From assembly GCF_051014685.1 (NCBI RefSeq), contig NW_027478514.1:1053281-1117280 (forward strand): a DNA stretch of 64,000 nt, in the 5' to 3' direction. The stretch is from Ptiloglossa arizonensis (taxonomy: Eukaryota > Arthropoda > Insecta > Hymenoptera > Colletidae). The notes beneath the pieces were generated by a model. It saw only the letters and a list, made by a program, of their open reading frames with translations. It had not been told where the DNA came from and did no database searches. The translations under genes were made by a program, and so were the position numbers. Position 1 is the stretch's first letter, and each line of letters starts with the position of its first letter. Below, piece after piece: positions 49,378-62,325 of the stretch.

Positions 49378-52300
49378 TACCGTTGTAATCGGGCGAGTTT
49401 CTACTTTCACAAGCAACAGGAATTTTTGGGTTTGGTCAATCCGTTCGCGAGATATGGGAGTTTGAAGCCAAGAAATGGTGGAGAAGGCATAAAATTTTTC
49501 GCAATTCTGCTGATCCAAACGCTTAACCAGAATGGCCTAGGGAAAAAATACACGTACCGTTGTAATCGGGCGAGTTTCTACTTTCACAAGCAACAGGAAT
49601 TTTTGGGTTCGGTCAATCTGTTCGCGAGATATTGGAGTTTGAAGCCAAGAAATGGTTGAGAAGGCAACAAATTTTTCGCAATTCTGCTGCTCCAAACGCT
49701 TAAACAGAATGGCCTAGGGAAAAAAATCTGCATACCGTTGTAATCGGGCGAGTTTCTTCTTTCAGATGCAATAGGAATTTTTGGGTTAGATCAATCCGTT
49801 CGCGAGATATGGGAGTTTGAAGCCAAGAAATGGTTGAGAAGGCAAAAAATTTTTCGCAATTCTGCTGCTTCAAACGCTTAACCAGAATGGCCTAGGGAAA
49901 AAATACACATACCGTTGTAATCGGGAGAGTTTCTACTTTCACAAGCAACAGGAATTTTTGGGTTTGGTCAATCCGTTCGCGAGATATGGGAGTTTGAAGC
50001 CACGAAATGGTTGAGAAGACCACAAATTTTTCGCAATTCTGCTGCTCCAAACGCTTAACCAGAATGGCCTAGGGAAAAAATACACATACCGTTGTAATCG
50101 GGCGAGTTTCTACTTTCAGACGCAACAGGAATTTTTGGGTTAGGTCAATCCGTTCGCGAGATATGGGAGTTTGAAGCCAAGAAATGGTTGAGAAGGCAAA
50201 AAAATTTTCGCAAATCTGCTGCTCCAAACGCTTAACCAGAATGGCCTAGGGAAAAAATACGCATACCGTTGTAATCGGGCGAGTTTCTACTATCAGTTAC
50301 AATAGGAATTGTTGGGTTCGGTCAATCCGTTCGCGAGATATGGGACTTTGAAGCTAAGAAATGGTTGACAAGACAACAAATTTTTCGCAATTCTGCTGCT
50401 CCAAACGCTTAACCAGAATGGCCTAGGGAAAAAATACACAAACCGTTGTATTCGGGCAAGTTTCTTCTTTCAGATGCAATAGGAATTTTTGGGTTAGGTC
50501 AATCCGTTCGCGTGATATGGGAGTTTGAAGCTAAGAAATGGTTGAGAAGGCAAAAAATTTTTCGCAATTCTGCTGCATCAAACGCTTAACCAGAATGGCC
50601 TAGGGACAAAATACACATACCGTTGTAATCGGGCGAGTTTCTACTTTCAGTTACAATAGGAATTTTTGGGTCTGGTCAATCCGTTCTCGAGATATGGGAC
50701 TTTCAAGCTAAGAAATGGTTGACAAGACAACAAATTTTTCGCAATTCTGCTGCTCCAAATGCTTAACCGGAATGGCCTAGGTAAAAAATACACATACCGT
50801 TGTAATCGGGAGAGTTTCTACTTTCACAAGCAACAGGAATTTTTGGGTTTGGTCGATCCGTTCGCGAGATATGGGAGTTTGAAGCCAAGAAATGGTTGAG
50901 AAGGCATAAAATTTTTCGCAATTCTGCTGATCCAAACGCTTAACCAGAATGGCCTAGGGAAAAAATACGCATACCGTTGTAATCGGGCGAGTTTCTACTT
51001 TCAGTTACAATAGGAATTGTTGGGTTCGGTCAATCCGTTCGCGAGATATGGGACATTGAAGCTAAGAAATGGTTGACAAGACAACAAATTTTTCGCAATT
51101 CTGCTGCTCCAAATGCTTAACCGGAATGGCCTAGGTAAAAAATACACATACCGTTGTAATCGGGCGAGTTTCTTCTTTCAGATGCAATAGGAATTTTTGG
51201 GTTAGGTCAATCTGTTCGCGAGATATGGGAGTTTGAAGCCAAGAAATGGTTGAGAAGGCAAAAAATTTTTCGCAATTCTGCTGCTTCAAACGCTTAACCA
51301 GAATGGCCTAGGGAAAAAATACACATACCGTTGTAATCGGGCGAGTTTCTACTCTCAGTTACAATAGGAATTTTTGGGTCTGGTCAATCCGTTCGCGAGA
51401 TATGGGACTTTCAAGCTAAGAAATGGTTGACAAGACAACAAATTTTTCGCACTTCTGCTGCTCCAATCGCTTAAACAGAATGGCCTAGGGGAAAAATACA
51501 CGTACCGTTGTAATCGGGCGAGGCTCTACTTTCAGACGCAATAGGAATTTTTCGGTTAAGTCAATCCGTTCGCGAGATATGGGAGTTTGAAGCTAAGAAA
51601 TGGTTGAGAAGGCAAAAAATTTTTCGCAATTCTGCTGCTCCAAACGCTTAACCAGAATGGCGTAGGGTAAAAATATGCATACCGTTGTAATCGGGCGAGT
51701 TTCTACTTTCAGACGCAGCAGGAATTTTTGGGTTTGGTCAATCCGTCCGCGAGATATGGGACTTTGAAGCAAAGAAATGGTTGAGGAGACAACAAATTTT
51801 ACGCAATTCTGCTGCTCCAAACGCTTAACCAGAATGGGCTACGGAAAAAATACACATACCGTTGTAATCGGGAGAGTTTCTACTTTCACAAGCTACAGGA
51901 ATTTTTGGGTTTGGTCAATCCGTTCGCGAGATATGGGAGTTTGAAGCCAAGAAATGGTTGAGAAGGCATAAAATTTTTCGCAATTCTGCTGATCCAAACG
52001 CTTAACCAGAATGGCCTAGGGGAAAAATAAACGTACCGTTGTAATCGGGCGAGGCTCTACTTTCAGACGCAAGAGGAATTTTTCGGTTAAGTCAATCCGT
52101 TCGCGAGATATGGGAGTTTGAAGCTAAGAAATGGTTGAGAAGGCATAAAATTTTTCGCAATTCTGCTGATCCAAACGCTTAACCAGAATGGCCTAGGGAA
52201 AAAATACACGTACCGTTGTAATCGGGCGAGTTTCTACTTTCACAAGCAACAGGAATTTTTGGGTTTGGTCAATCCGTTCGCGAGGTATGGGAGTTTGAAG

Positions 52301-54508
52301 CCAAGAAATGGTGGAGAAGGCATAAAATTTTTCGCAATTCTGCTGATCCAAACGCTTAACCAGAATGGCCTAGGGAAAAAATACACGTACCGTTGTAATC
52401 GGGCGAGTTTCTACTTTCACAAGCAACAGGAATTTTTGGGTTCGGTCAATCTGTTCGCGAGATATTGGAGTTTGAAGCCAAGAAATGGTTGAGAAGGCAA
52501 CAAATTTTTCGCAATTCTGCTGCTCCAAACGCTTAAACAGAATGGCCTAGGGAAAAAAATCTGCATACCGTTGTAATCGGGCGAGTTTCTTCTTTCAGAT
52601 GCAATAGGAATTTTTGGGTTAGATCAATCCGTTCGCGAGATATGGGAGTTTGAAGCCAAGAAATGGTTGAGAAGGCAAAAAATTTTTCGCAATTCTGCTG
52701 CTTCAAACGCTTAACCAGAATGGCCTAGGGAAAAAATACACATACCGTTGTAATCGGGAGAGTTTCTACTTTCACAAGCAACTGGAATTTTTGGGTTTGG
52801 TCAATCCGTTCGCGAGATATGGGAGTTTGAAGCCACGAAATGGTTGAGAAGACCACAAATTTTTCGCAATTCTGCTGCTCCAAACGCTTAACCAGAATGG
52901 CCTAGGGAAAAAATACACATACCGTTGTAATCGGGCGAGTTTCTACTTTCAGACGCAACAGGAATTTTTGGGTTAGGTCAATCCGTTCGCGAGATATGGG
53001 AGTTTGAAGCCAAGAAATGGTTGAGAAGGCAAAAAAATTTTCGCAAATCTGCTGCTCCAAACGCTTAACCAGAATGGCCTAGGGAAAAAATACGCATACC
53101 GTTGTAATCGGGCGAGTTTCTACTATCAGTTACAATAGGAATTGTTGGGTTCGGTCAATCCGTTCGCGAGATATGGGACTTTGAAGCTAAGAAATGGTTG
53201 ACAAGACAACAAATTTTTCGCAATTCTGCTGCTCCAAACGCTTAACCAGAATGGCCTAGGGAAAAAATACACAAACCGTTGTATTCGGGCAAGTTTCTTC
53301 TTTCAGATGCAATAGGAATTTTTGGGTTAGGTCAATCCGTTCGCGTGATATGGGAGTTTGAAGCTAAGAAATGGTTGAGAAGGCAAAAAATTTTTCGCAA
53401 TTCTGCTGCATCAAACGCTTAACCAGAATGGCCTAGGGACAAAATACACATACCGTTGTAATCGGGCGAGTTTCTACTTTCAGTTACAATAGGAATTTTT
53501 GGGTCTGGTCAATCCGTTCTCGAGATATGGGACTTTCAAGCTAAGAAATGGTTGACAAGACAACAAATTTTTCGCAATTCTGCTGCTCCAAATGCTTAAC
53601 CGGAATGGCCTAGGTAAAAAATACACATACCGTTGTAATCGGGAGAGTTTCTACTTTCACAAGCAACAAGAATTTTTGGGTTTGGTCGATCCGTTCGCGA
53701 GATATGGGAGTTTGAAGCCAAGAAATGGTTGAGAAGGCATAAAATTTTTCGCAATTCTGCTGATCCAAACGCTTAACCAGAATGGCCTAGGGAAAAAATA
53801 CGCATACCGTTGTAATCGGGCGAGTTTCTACTTTCAGTTACAATAGGAATTGTTGGGTTCGGTCAATCCGTTCGCGAGATATGGGACATTGAAGCTAAGA
53901 AATGGTTGACAAGACAACAAATTTTTCGCAATTCTGCTGCTCCAAATGCTTAACCGGAATGGCCTAGGTAAAAAATACACATACCGTTGTAATCGGGCGA
54001 GTTTCTTCTTTCAGATGCAATAGGAATTTTTGGGTTAGGTCAATCTGTTCGCGAGATATGGGAGTTTGAAGCCAAGAAATGGTTGAGAAGGCAAAAAATT
54101 TTTCGCAATTCTGCTGCTTCAAACGCTTAACCAGAATGGCCTAGGGAAAAAATACACATACCGTTGTAATCGGGCGAGTTTCTACTCTCAGTTACAATAG
54201 GAATTTTTGGGTCTGGTCAATCCGTTCGCGAGATATGGGACTTTCAAGCTAAGAAATGGTTGACAAGACAACAAATTTTTCGCACTTCTGCTGCTCCAAT
54301 CGCTTAAACAGAATGGCCTAGGGGAAAAATACACGTACCGTTGTAATCGGGCGAGGCTCTACTTTCAGACGCAATAGGAATTTTTCGGTTAAGTCAATCC
54401 GTTCGCGAGATATGGGAGTTTGAAGCTAAGAAATGGTTGAGAAGGCAAAAAATTTTTCGCAATTCTGCTGCTCCAAACGCTTAACCAGAATGGCGTAGGG
54501 TAAAAATA
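49378..54508 (+). repeat. 16-monomer higher-order repeat, one full and one partial copy (period 2833 bp)
   Basis: Bases 49378-51675 match 52211-54508 (13 monomers) at a shift of 2833 bp. The three monomers at 51676-52210 complete the first unit. Differences seen: GCGAGATATGG against GCGAGGTATGG at 52285, AACAGG against AACTGG near 52771, and AACAGG against AACAAG near 53667. Edges are ACACATACCG against ACACGTACCG, and AATATGCAT against AATACGCAT. Confidence 0.9.
51250..52140 (+). repeat. 5-monomer block found again at about 55680, 57096, 59750 and, in part, 63310
   Basis: The block carries CTACTCTCAGTTACAAT, CGAGGCTCTACTTTCAGACGC, GTAGGGTAAAAATATGCAT, CCGTCCGCGAGATATGG and GGGCTACGGAAAAAATAC in order. 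It is 4425 bp (25 monomers) from the copy at 55680. The fifth copy skips the CGAGGCTC unit and joins at about 63500. It is the most copied multi-monomer block in the window. Confidence 0.8.
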
Positions 54509-54957
54509 CGCATACCGTTGTAATCGGGCGACTTTCTACTTTCAGACGCAGCAGGAATTTTTGGGTTTGGTCAATCCGTTCGCGAGATATGGGACTTTGA
54601 AGCTAAGAAATGGTTGAGAAGACAACAAATTTTTCGCAATTCTGCTGCCCCAAACGCTTAACCAGAATGGGGTAGGGAAAAATACACATACCGTTGTAAA
54701 CGGGCGAGTTTCTACTTTCAGATGCAATAGGAATTTTTGGGTTAGGTCAATCCGTTCGCGAGATATGGGAGTTTGAAGCCAAGAAATGGTTGAGAAGGCA
54801 TAAAATATTTCGCAATTCTGCTGGTCCAAACGCTTAACCAGAATGGCCTAGGGGAAAAATACACGTACCGTTGTAATCGGGCGAGGCTCTACTTTCAGAC
54901 GCAATAGGAATTTTTCGGTTAAGTCAATCCGTTCGCGAGATATGGGAGTTTGAAGCT
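54427..54957 (+). repeat. 3-monomer block copied at 58319-58849 and again at about 60973
   Basis: Marks are GGGCGACTTTCTAC, AATGGGGTAGGGAAAAATAC, TGTAAACGGGCGAG and CATAAAATATTTCGC. The shift to the second copy is 3892 bp (22 monomers less 2), and a further 2654 bp to the third, which belongs to the 15-monomer duplication. Confidence 0.82.
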
Positions 54958-55134
54958 AAGAAATGGTTGAGAAGGCAAAAAATTTTTCGCAATTCTGCTG
55001 CTCCAAACGCTTAACCAGAATGGCGTAGGGTAAAAATACGCATACCGTTGTAATCGGGCGAGTTTCTACTTTCAGACGCAGCAGGAATTTTTGGGTTTGG
55101 TTAATCCGTTCGCGAGATATGGGACTTTGAAGCC

Positions 55135-58017
55135 AAGAAATGGTTGAGAAGGCAAAAAATTTTTCGCAATTCTGCTGCTCCAAACGCTTAACCAGAATGG
55201 TCTAGGGAAAAAATACACATACCGCTGTAGTCGGGCGAGTGTCTACTTTCAGATGAAACAGGAATTTTTGGGTTAAGTCAATCCGTTCGCGAGATATGGG
55301 AGTTTGAAACCAAGAAATGGTTGAGGAGGCAAAAAATTTTTCGCAATTCTGCTGCTCCAAACGCTTAACCAGAATGGCGTAGGGTAAAAATACACGTACC
55401 GTTGTAATCGGGCGAGTTTCTACTTTCACAAGCAACAGGAATTTTTGGGTTCGGTCAATTTGTTCGCGAGATATGGGACTTTCAAGCTAAGAAATGGTTG
55501 ACAAGACAACAAATTTTTCGCACTTCTGCTGCTCCAATCGCTTAACCAGAATGGACTAGGGGAAAAATACACATACCGTTGTAATCGGGCGAGTTTCTAC
55601 TTTCACAAGCAACAGGAATTTTTGGGTTTGGTCAATCCGTTCGCGAGATATGGGAGTTTGAAGCTAAGAAATGGTTGAGAAGGCAAAAAATTTTTCGCAA
55701 TTCTGCTGCTTCAAACGCTTAACCAGAATGGCCTAGGGAAAAAATACACATACCGTTGTAATCGGGCGAGTTTCTACTCTCAGTTACAATAAGAATTTTT
55801 GGGTCTGGTCAATCCGTTCGCGAGATATGGGACTTTCAAGCTAAGAAATGGTTGACAAGACAACAAATTTTTCGCACTTCTGCTGCTCCAATCGCTTAAA
55901 CAGAATGGCCTAGGGGAAAAATACACGTACCGTTGTAATCGGGCGAGGCTCTACTTTCAGACGCAATAGGAATTTTTCGGTTAAGTCAATCCGTTCGCGA
56001 GATATGGGAGTTTGAAGCTAAGAAATGGTTGAGAAGGCAAAAAATTTTTCGCAATTCTGCTGCTCCAAACGCTTAACCAGAATGGCGTAGGGTAAAAATA
56101 TGCATACCGTTGTAATCGGGCGAGTTTCTACTTTCAGACGCAGCAGGAATTTTTGGGTTTGGTCAATCCGTCCGCGAGATATGGGACTTTGAAGCAAAGA
56201 AATGGTTGAGGAGACAACAAATTTTACGCAATTCTGCTGCTCCAAACGCTTAACCAGAATGGGCTACGGAAAAAATACACATACCGTTGTAATCGGGAGA
56301 GTTTCTACTTTCACAAGCTACAGGAATTTTTGGGTTTGGTCAATCCGTTCGCGAGATATGGGAGTTTGAAGCCAAGAAATGGTTGAGAAGGCATAAAATT
56401 TTTCGCAATTCTGCTGATCCAAACGCTTAACCAGAATGGCCTAGGGGAAAAATAAACGTACCGTTGTAATCGGGCGAGGCTCTACTTTCAGACGCAAGAG
56501 GAATTTTTCGGTTAAGTCAATCCGTTCGCGAGATATGGGAGTTTGAAGCTAAGAAATGGTTGAGAAGGCAAAAAATTTTTCGCAATTCTGCTGCTCCAAA
56601 CGCTTAACCAGAATGGTCTAGGGAAAAAATACACATACCGCTGTAGTCGGGCGAGTGTCTACTTTCAGATGAAACAGGAATTTTTGGGTTAAGTCAATCC
56701 GTTCGCGAGATATGGGAGTTTGAAACCAAGAAATGGTTGAGGAGGCAAAAAATTTTTCGCAATTCTGCTGCTCCAAACGCTTAACCAGAATGGCGTAGGG
56801 TAAAAATACACGTACCGTTGTAATCGGGCGAGTTTCTACTTTCACAAGCAACAGGAATTTTTGGGTTCGGTCAATTTGTTCGCGAGATATGGGACTTTCA
56901 AGCTAAGAAATGGTTGACAAGACAACAAATTTTTCGCACTTCTGCTGCTCCAATCGCTTAACCAGAATGGACTAGGGGAAAAATACACATACCGTTGTAA
57001 TCGGGCGAGTTTCTACTTTCACAAGCAACAGGAATTTTTGGGTTTGGTCAATCCGTTCGCGAGATATGGGAGTTTGAAGCTAAGAAATGGTTGAGAAGGC
57101 AAAAAATTTTTCGCAATTCTGCTGCTTCAAACGCTTAACCAGAATGGCCTAGGGAAAAAATACACATACCGTTGTAATCGGGCGAGTTTCTACTCTCAGT
57201 TACAATAGGAATTTTTGGGTCTGGTCAATCCGTTCGCGAGATATGGGACTTTCAAGCTAAGAAATGGTTGACAAGACAACAAATTTTTCGCACTTCTGCT
57301 GCTCCAATCGCTTAAACAGAATGGCCTAGGGGAAAAATACACGTACCGTTGTAATCGGGCGAGGCTCTACTTTCAGACGCAATAGGAATTTTTCGGTTAA
57401 GTCAATCCGTTCGCGAGATATGGGAGTTTGAAGCTAAGAAATGGTTGAGAAGGCAAAAAATTTTTCGCAATTCTGCTGCTCCAAACGCTTAACCAGAATG
57501 GCGTAGGGTAAAAATATGCATACCGTTGTAATCGGGCGAGTTTCTACTTTCAGACGCAGCAGGAATTTTTGGGTTTGGTCAATCCGTCCGCGAGATATGG
57601 GACTTTGAAGCAAAGAAATGGTTGAGGAGACAACAAATTTTACGCAATTCTGCTGCTCCAAACGCTTAACCAGAATGGGCTACGGAAAAAATACACATAC
57701 CGTTGTAATCGGGAGAGTTTCTACTTTCACAAGCTACAGGAATTTTTGGGTTTGGTCAATCCGTTCGCGAGATATGGGAGTTTGAAGCCAAGAAATGGTT
57801 GAGAAGGCATAAAATTTTTCGCAATTCTGCTGATCCAAACGCTTAACCAGAATGGCCTAGGGGAAAAATAAACGTACCGTTGTAATCGGGCGAGGCTCTA
57901 CTTTCAGACGCAAGAGGAATTTTTCGGTTAAGTCAATCCGTTCGCGAGATATGGGAGTTTGAAGCTAAGAAATGGTTGAGAAGGCAAAAAATTTTTCGCA
58001 ATTCTGCTGCTCCAAAC
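55135..58017 (+). repeat. 8-monomer higher-order repeat, two tandem copies (period 1416 bp)
   Basis: Bases 55135-56601 match 56551-58017 at a shift of exactly 8 x 177. One difference was seen: ACAATAAGAATT at 55792 against ACAATAGGAATT at 57208. Edges are GAAGCCAAG against GAAGCTAAG and CCAAACGCTT against CCAAACTCTT. Confidence 0.92.
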
Positions 58018-61000
58018 TCTTAACCAGAATGGCGTAGGGTAAAAATACGCATACCGTTGTAATCTGGCGAGTTTCTACTTTCAGACGCAGCAGGAATTTT
58101 TGGGTTTGGTCAATCAGTTCGCGAGATATTGGACTTTGAAGCCAAGAAATGGTTGAGAAGCCAAAAAATTTTTCGCAATTCTGCTGCTCCAAACGCTTAA
58201 CCAGAATGGTCTAGGGAAAAAATACACATACCGTTGTAATCGGGCGAGTTTCTACATTCAGATGCAATAGGAATTTTGGGTTTGGTCAATCCGTTCGCGA
58301 GATATGGGAGTTTGAAGCCAAGAAATGGTTGAGAAGGCAAAAAATTTTTCGCAATTCTGCTGCTCCAAACGCTTAACCAGAATGGCGTAGGGTAAAAATA
58401 CGCATACCGTTGTAATCGGGCGACTTTCTACTTTCAGACGCAGCAGGAATTTTTGGGTTTGGTCAATCCGTTCGCGAGATATGGGACTTTGAAGCTAAGA
58501 AATGGTTGAGAAGACAACAAATTTTTCGCAATTCTGCTGCCCCAAACGCTTAACCAGAATGGGGTAGGGAAAAATACACATACCGTTGTAAACGGGCGAG
58601 TTTCTACTTTCAGATGCAATAGGAATTTTTGGGTTAGGTCAATCCGTTCGCGAGATATGGGAGTTTGAAGCCAAGAAATGGTTGAGAAGGCATAAAATAT
58701 TTCGCAATTCTGCTGGTCCAAACGCTTAACCAGAATGGCCTAGGGGAAAAATACACGTACCGTTGTAATCGGGCGAGGCTCTACTTTCAGACGCAATAGG
58801 AATTTTTCGGTTAAGTCAATCCGTTCGCGAGATATGGGAGTTTGAAGCCAAGAAATGGTGGAGAAGGCATAAAATTTTTCGCAATTCTGCTGATCCAAAC
58901 GCTTAACCAGAATGGCCTAGGGAAAAAATACACGTACCGTTGTAATCGGGCGAGTTTCTACTTTCACAAGCAACAGGAATTTTTGGGTTCGGTCAATCTG
59001 TTCGCGAGATATTGGAGTTTGAAGCCAAGAAATGGTTGAGAAGGCAACAAATTTTTCGCAATTCTGCTGCTCCAAACGCTTAAACAGAATGGCCTAGGGA
59101 AAAAAATCTGCATACCGTTGTAATCGGGCGAGTTTCTTCTTTCAGATGCAATAGGAATTTTTGGGTTAGATCAATCCGTTCGCGAGATATGGGAGTTTGA
59201 AGCCAAGAAATGGTTGAGAAGGCAAAAAATTTTTCGCAATTCTGCTGCTTCAAACGCTTAACCAGAATGGCCTAGGGAAAAAATACACATACCGTTGTAA
59301 TCGGGAGAGTTTCTACTTTCACAAGCAACAGGAATTTTTGGGTTTGGTCAATCCGTTCGCGAGATATGGGAGTTTGAAGCCACGAAATGGTTGAGAAGAC
59401 CACAAATTTTTCGCAATTCTGCTGCTCCAAACGCTTAACCAGAATGGCCTAGGGAAAAAATACACATACCGTTGTAATCGGGCGAGTTTCTACTTTCAGA
59501 CGCAACAGGAATTTTTGGGTTAGGTCAATCCGTTCGCGAGATATGGGAGTTTGAAGCCAAGAAATGGTTGAGAAGGCAAAAAAATTTTCGCAAATCTGCT
59601 GCTCCAAACGCTTAACCAGAATGGCCTAGGGAAAAAATACGCATACCGTTGTAATCGGGCGAGTTTCTACTTTCACAAGCAACAGGAATTTTTGGGTTTG
59701 GTCAATCCGTTCGCGAGATATGGGAGTTTGAAGCTAAGAAATGGTTGAGAAGGCAAAAAATTTTTCGCAATTCTGCTGCTTCAAACGCTTAACCAGAATG
59801 GCCTAGGGAAAAAATACACATACCGTTGTAATCGGGCGAGTTTCTACTCTCAGTTACAATAGGAATTTTTGGGTCTGGTCAATCCGTTCGCGAGATATGG
59901 GACTTTCAAGCTAAGAAATGGTTGACAAGACAACAAATTTTTCGCACTTCTGCTGCTCCAATCGCTTAAACAGAATGGCCTAGGGGAAAAATACACGTAC
60001 CGTTGTAATCGGGCGAGGCTCTACTTTCAGACGCAATAGGAATTTTTCGGTTAAGTCAATCCGTTCGCGAGATATGGGAGTTTGAAGCTAAGAAATGGTT
60101 GAGAAGGCAAAAAATTTTTCGCAATTCTGCTGCTCCAAACGCTTAACCAGAATGGCGTAGGGTAAAAATATGCATACCGTTGTAATCGGGCGAGTTTCTA
60201 CTTTCAGACGCAGCAGGAATTTTTGGGTTTGGTCAATCCGTCCGCGAGATATGGGACTTTGAAGCAAAGAAATGGTTGAGGAGACAACAAATTTTACGCA
60301 ATTCTGCTGCTCCAAACGCTTAACCAGAATGGGCTACGGAAAAAATACACATACCGTTGTAATCGGGAGAGTTTCTACTTTCACAAGCTACAGGAATTTT
60401 TGGGTTTGGTCAATCCGTTCGCGAGATATGGGAGTTTGAAGCCAAGAAATGGTTGAGAAGGCATAAAATTTTTCGCAATTCTGCTGATCCAAACGCTTAA
60501 CCAGAATGGCCTAGGGGAAAAATAAACGTACCGTTGTAATCGGGCGAGGCTCTACTTTCAGACGCAAGAGGAATTTTTCGGTTAAGTCAATCCGTTCGCG
60601 AGATATGGGAGTTTGAAGCTAAGAAATGGTTGAGAAGGCAAAAAATTTTTCGCAATTCTGCTGCTCCAAACTCTTAACCAGAATGGCGTAGGGTAAAAAT
60701 ACGCATACCGTTGTAATCTGGCGAGTTTCTACTTTCAGACGCAGCAGGAATTTTTGGGTTTGGTCAATCAGTTCGCGAGATATTGGACTTTGAAGCCAAG
60801 AAATGGTTGAGAAGCCAAAAAATTTTTCGCAATTCTGCTGCTCCAAACGCTTAACCAGAATGGTCTAGGGAAAAAATACACATACCGTTGTAATCGGGCG
60901 AGTTTCTACATTCAGATGCAATAGGAATTTTGGGTTTGGTCAATCCGTTCGCGAGATATGGGAGTTTGAAGCCAAGAAATGGTTGAGAAGGCAAAAAATT

Positions 61001-62325
61001 TTTCGCAATTCTGCTGCTCCAAACGCTTAACCAGAATGGCGTAGGGTAAAAATACGCATACCGTTGTAATCGGGCGACTTTCTACTTTCAGACGCAGCAG
61101 GAATTTTTGGGTTTGGTCAATCCGTTCGCGAGATATGGGACTTTGAAGCTAAGAAATGGTTGAGAAGACAACAAATTTTTCGCAATTCTGCTGCCCCAAA
61201 CGCTTAACCAGAATGGGGTAGGGAAAAATACACATACCGTTGTAAACGGGCGAGTTTCTACTTTCAGATGCAATAGGAATTTTTGGGTTAGGTCAATCCG
61301 TTCGCGAGATATGGGAGTTTGAAGCCAAGAAATGGTTGAGAAGGCATAAAATATTTCGCAATTCTGCTGGTCCAAACGCTTAACCAGAATGGCCTAGGGG
61401 AAAAATACACGTACCGTTGTAATCGGGCGAGGCTCTACTTTCAGACGCAATAGGAATTTTTCGGTTAAGTCAATCCGTTCGCGAGATATGGGAGTTTGAA
61501 GCCAAGAAATGGTGGAGAAGGCATAAAATTTTTCGCAATTCTGCTGATCCAAACGCTTAACCAGAATGGCCTAGGGAAAAAATACACGTACCGTTGTAAT
61601 CGGGCGAGTTTCTACTTTCACAAGCAACAGGAATTTTTGGGTTCGGTCAATCTGTTCGCGAGATATTGGAGTTTGAAGCCAAGAAATGGTTGAGAAGGCA
61701 ACAAATTTTTCGCAATTCTGCTGCTCCAAACGCTTAAACAGAATGGCCTAGGGAAAAAAATCTGCATACCGTTGTAATCGGGCGAGTTTCTTCTTTCAGA
61801 TGCAATAGGAATTTTTGGGTTAGATCAATCCGTTCGCGAGATATGGGAGTTTGAAGCCAAGAAATGGTTGAGAAGGCAAAAAATTTTTCGCAATTCTGCT
61901 GCTTCAAACGCTTAACCAGAATGGCCTAGGGAAAAAATACACATACCGTTGTAATCGGGAGAGTTTCTACTTTCACAAGCAACAGGAATTTTTGGGTTTG
62001 GTCAATCCGTTCGCGAGATATGGGAGTTTGAAGCCACGAAATGGTTGAGAAGACCACAAATTTTTCGCAATTCTGCTGCTCCAAACGCTTAACCAGAATG
62101 GCCTAGGGAAAAAATACACATACCGTTGTAATCGGGCGAGTTTCTACTTTCAGACGCAACAGGAATTTTTGGGTTAGGTCAATCCGTTCGCGAGATATGG
62201 GAGTTTGAAGCCAAGAAATGGTTGAGAAGGCAAAAAAATTTTCGCAAATCTGCTGCTCCAAACGCTTAACCAGAATGGCCTAGGGAAAAAATACGCATAC
62301 CGTTGTAATCGGGCGAGTTTCTACT
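56988..62325 (+). repeat. 15-monomer higher-order repeat, two tandem copies (period 2654 bp), no difference seen
   Basis: Bases 56988-59671 match 59642-62325 at a shift of 2654 bp. This is 15 x 177 less 1, explained by internal one-base losses in GGAATTTTGGG and GGGGTAGGGAAAAATAC and one gain in GGGAAAAAAATCTGC, all shared by both copies. By eye I saw no difference over about 2.68 kb, so this is the youngest large duplication in the window. The first copy starts inside the second copy of the 8-monomer repeat, so it came after that event. Confidence 0.93.
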
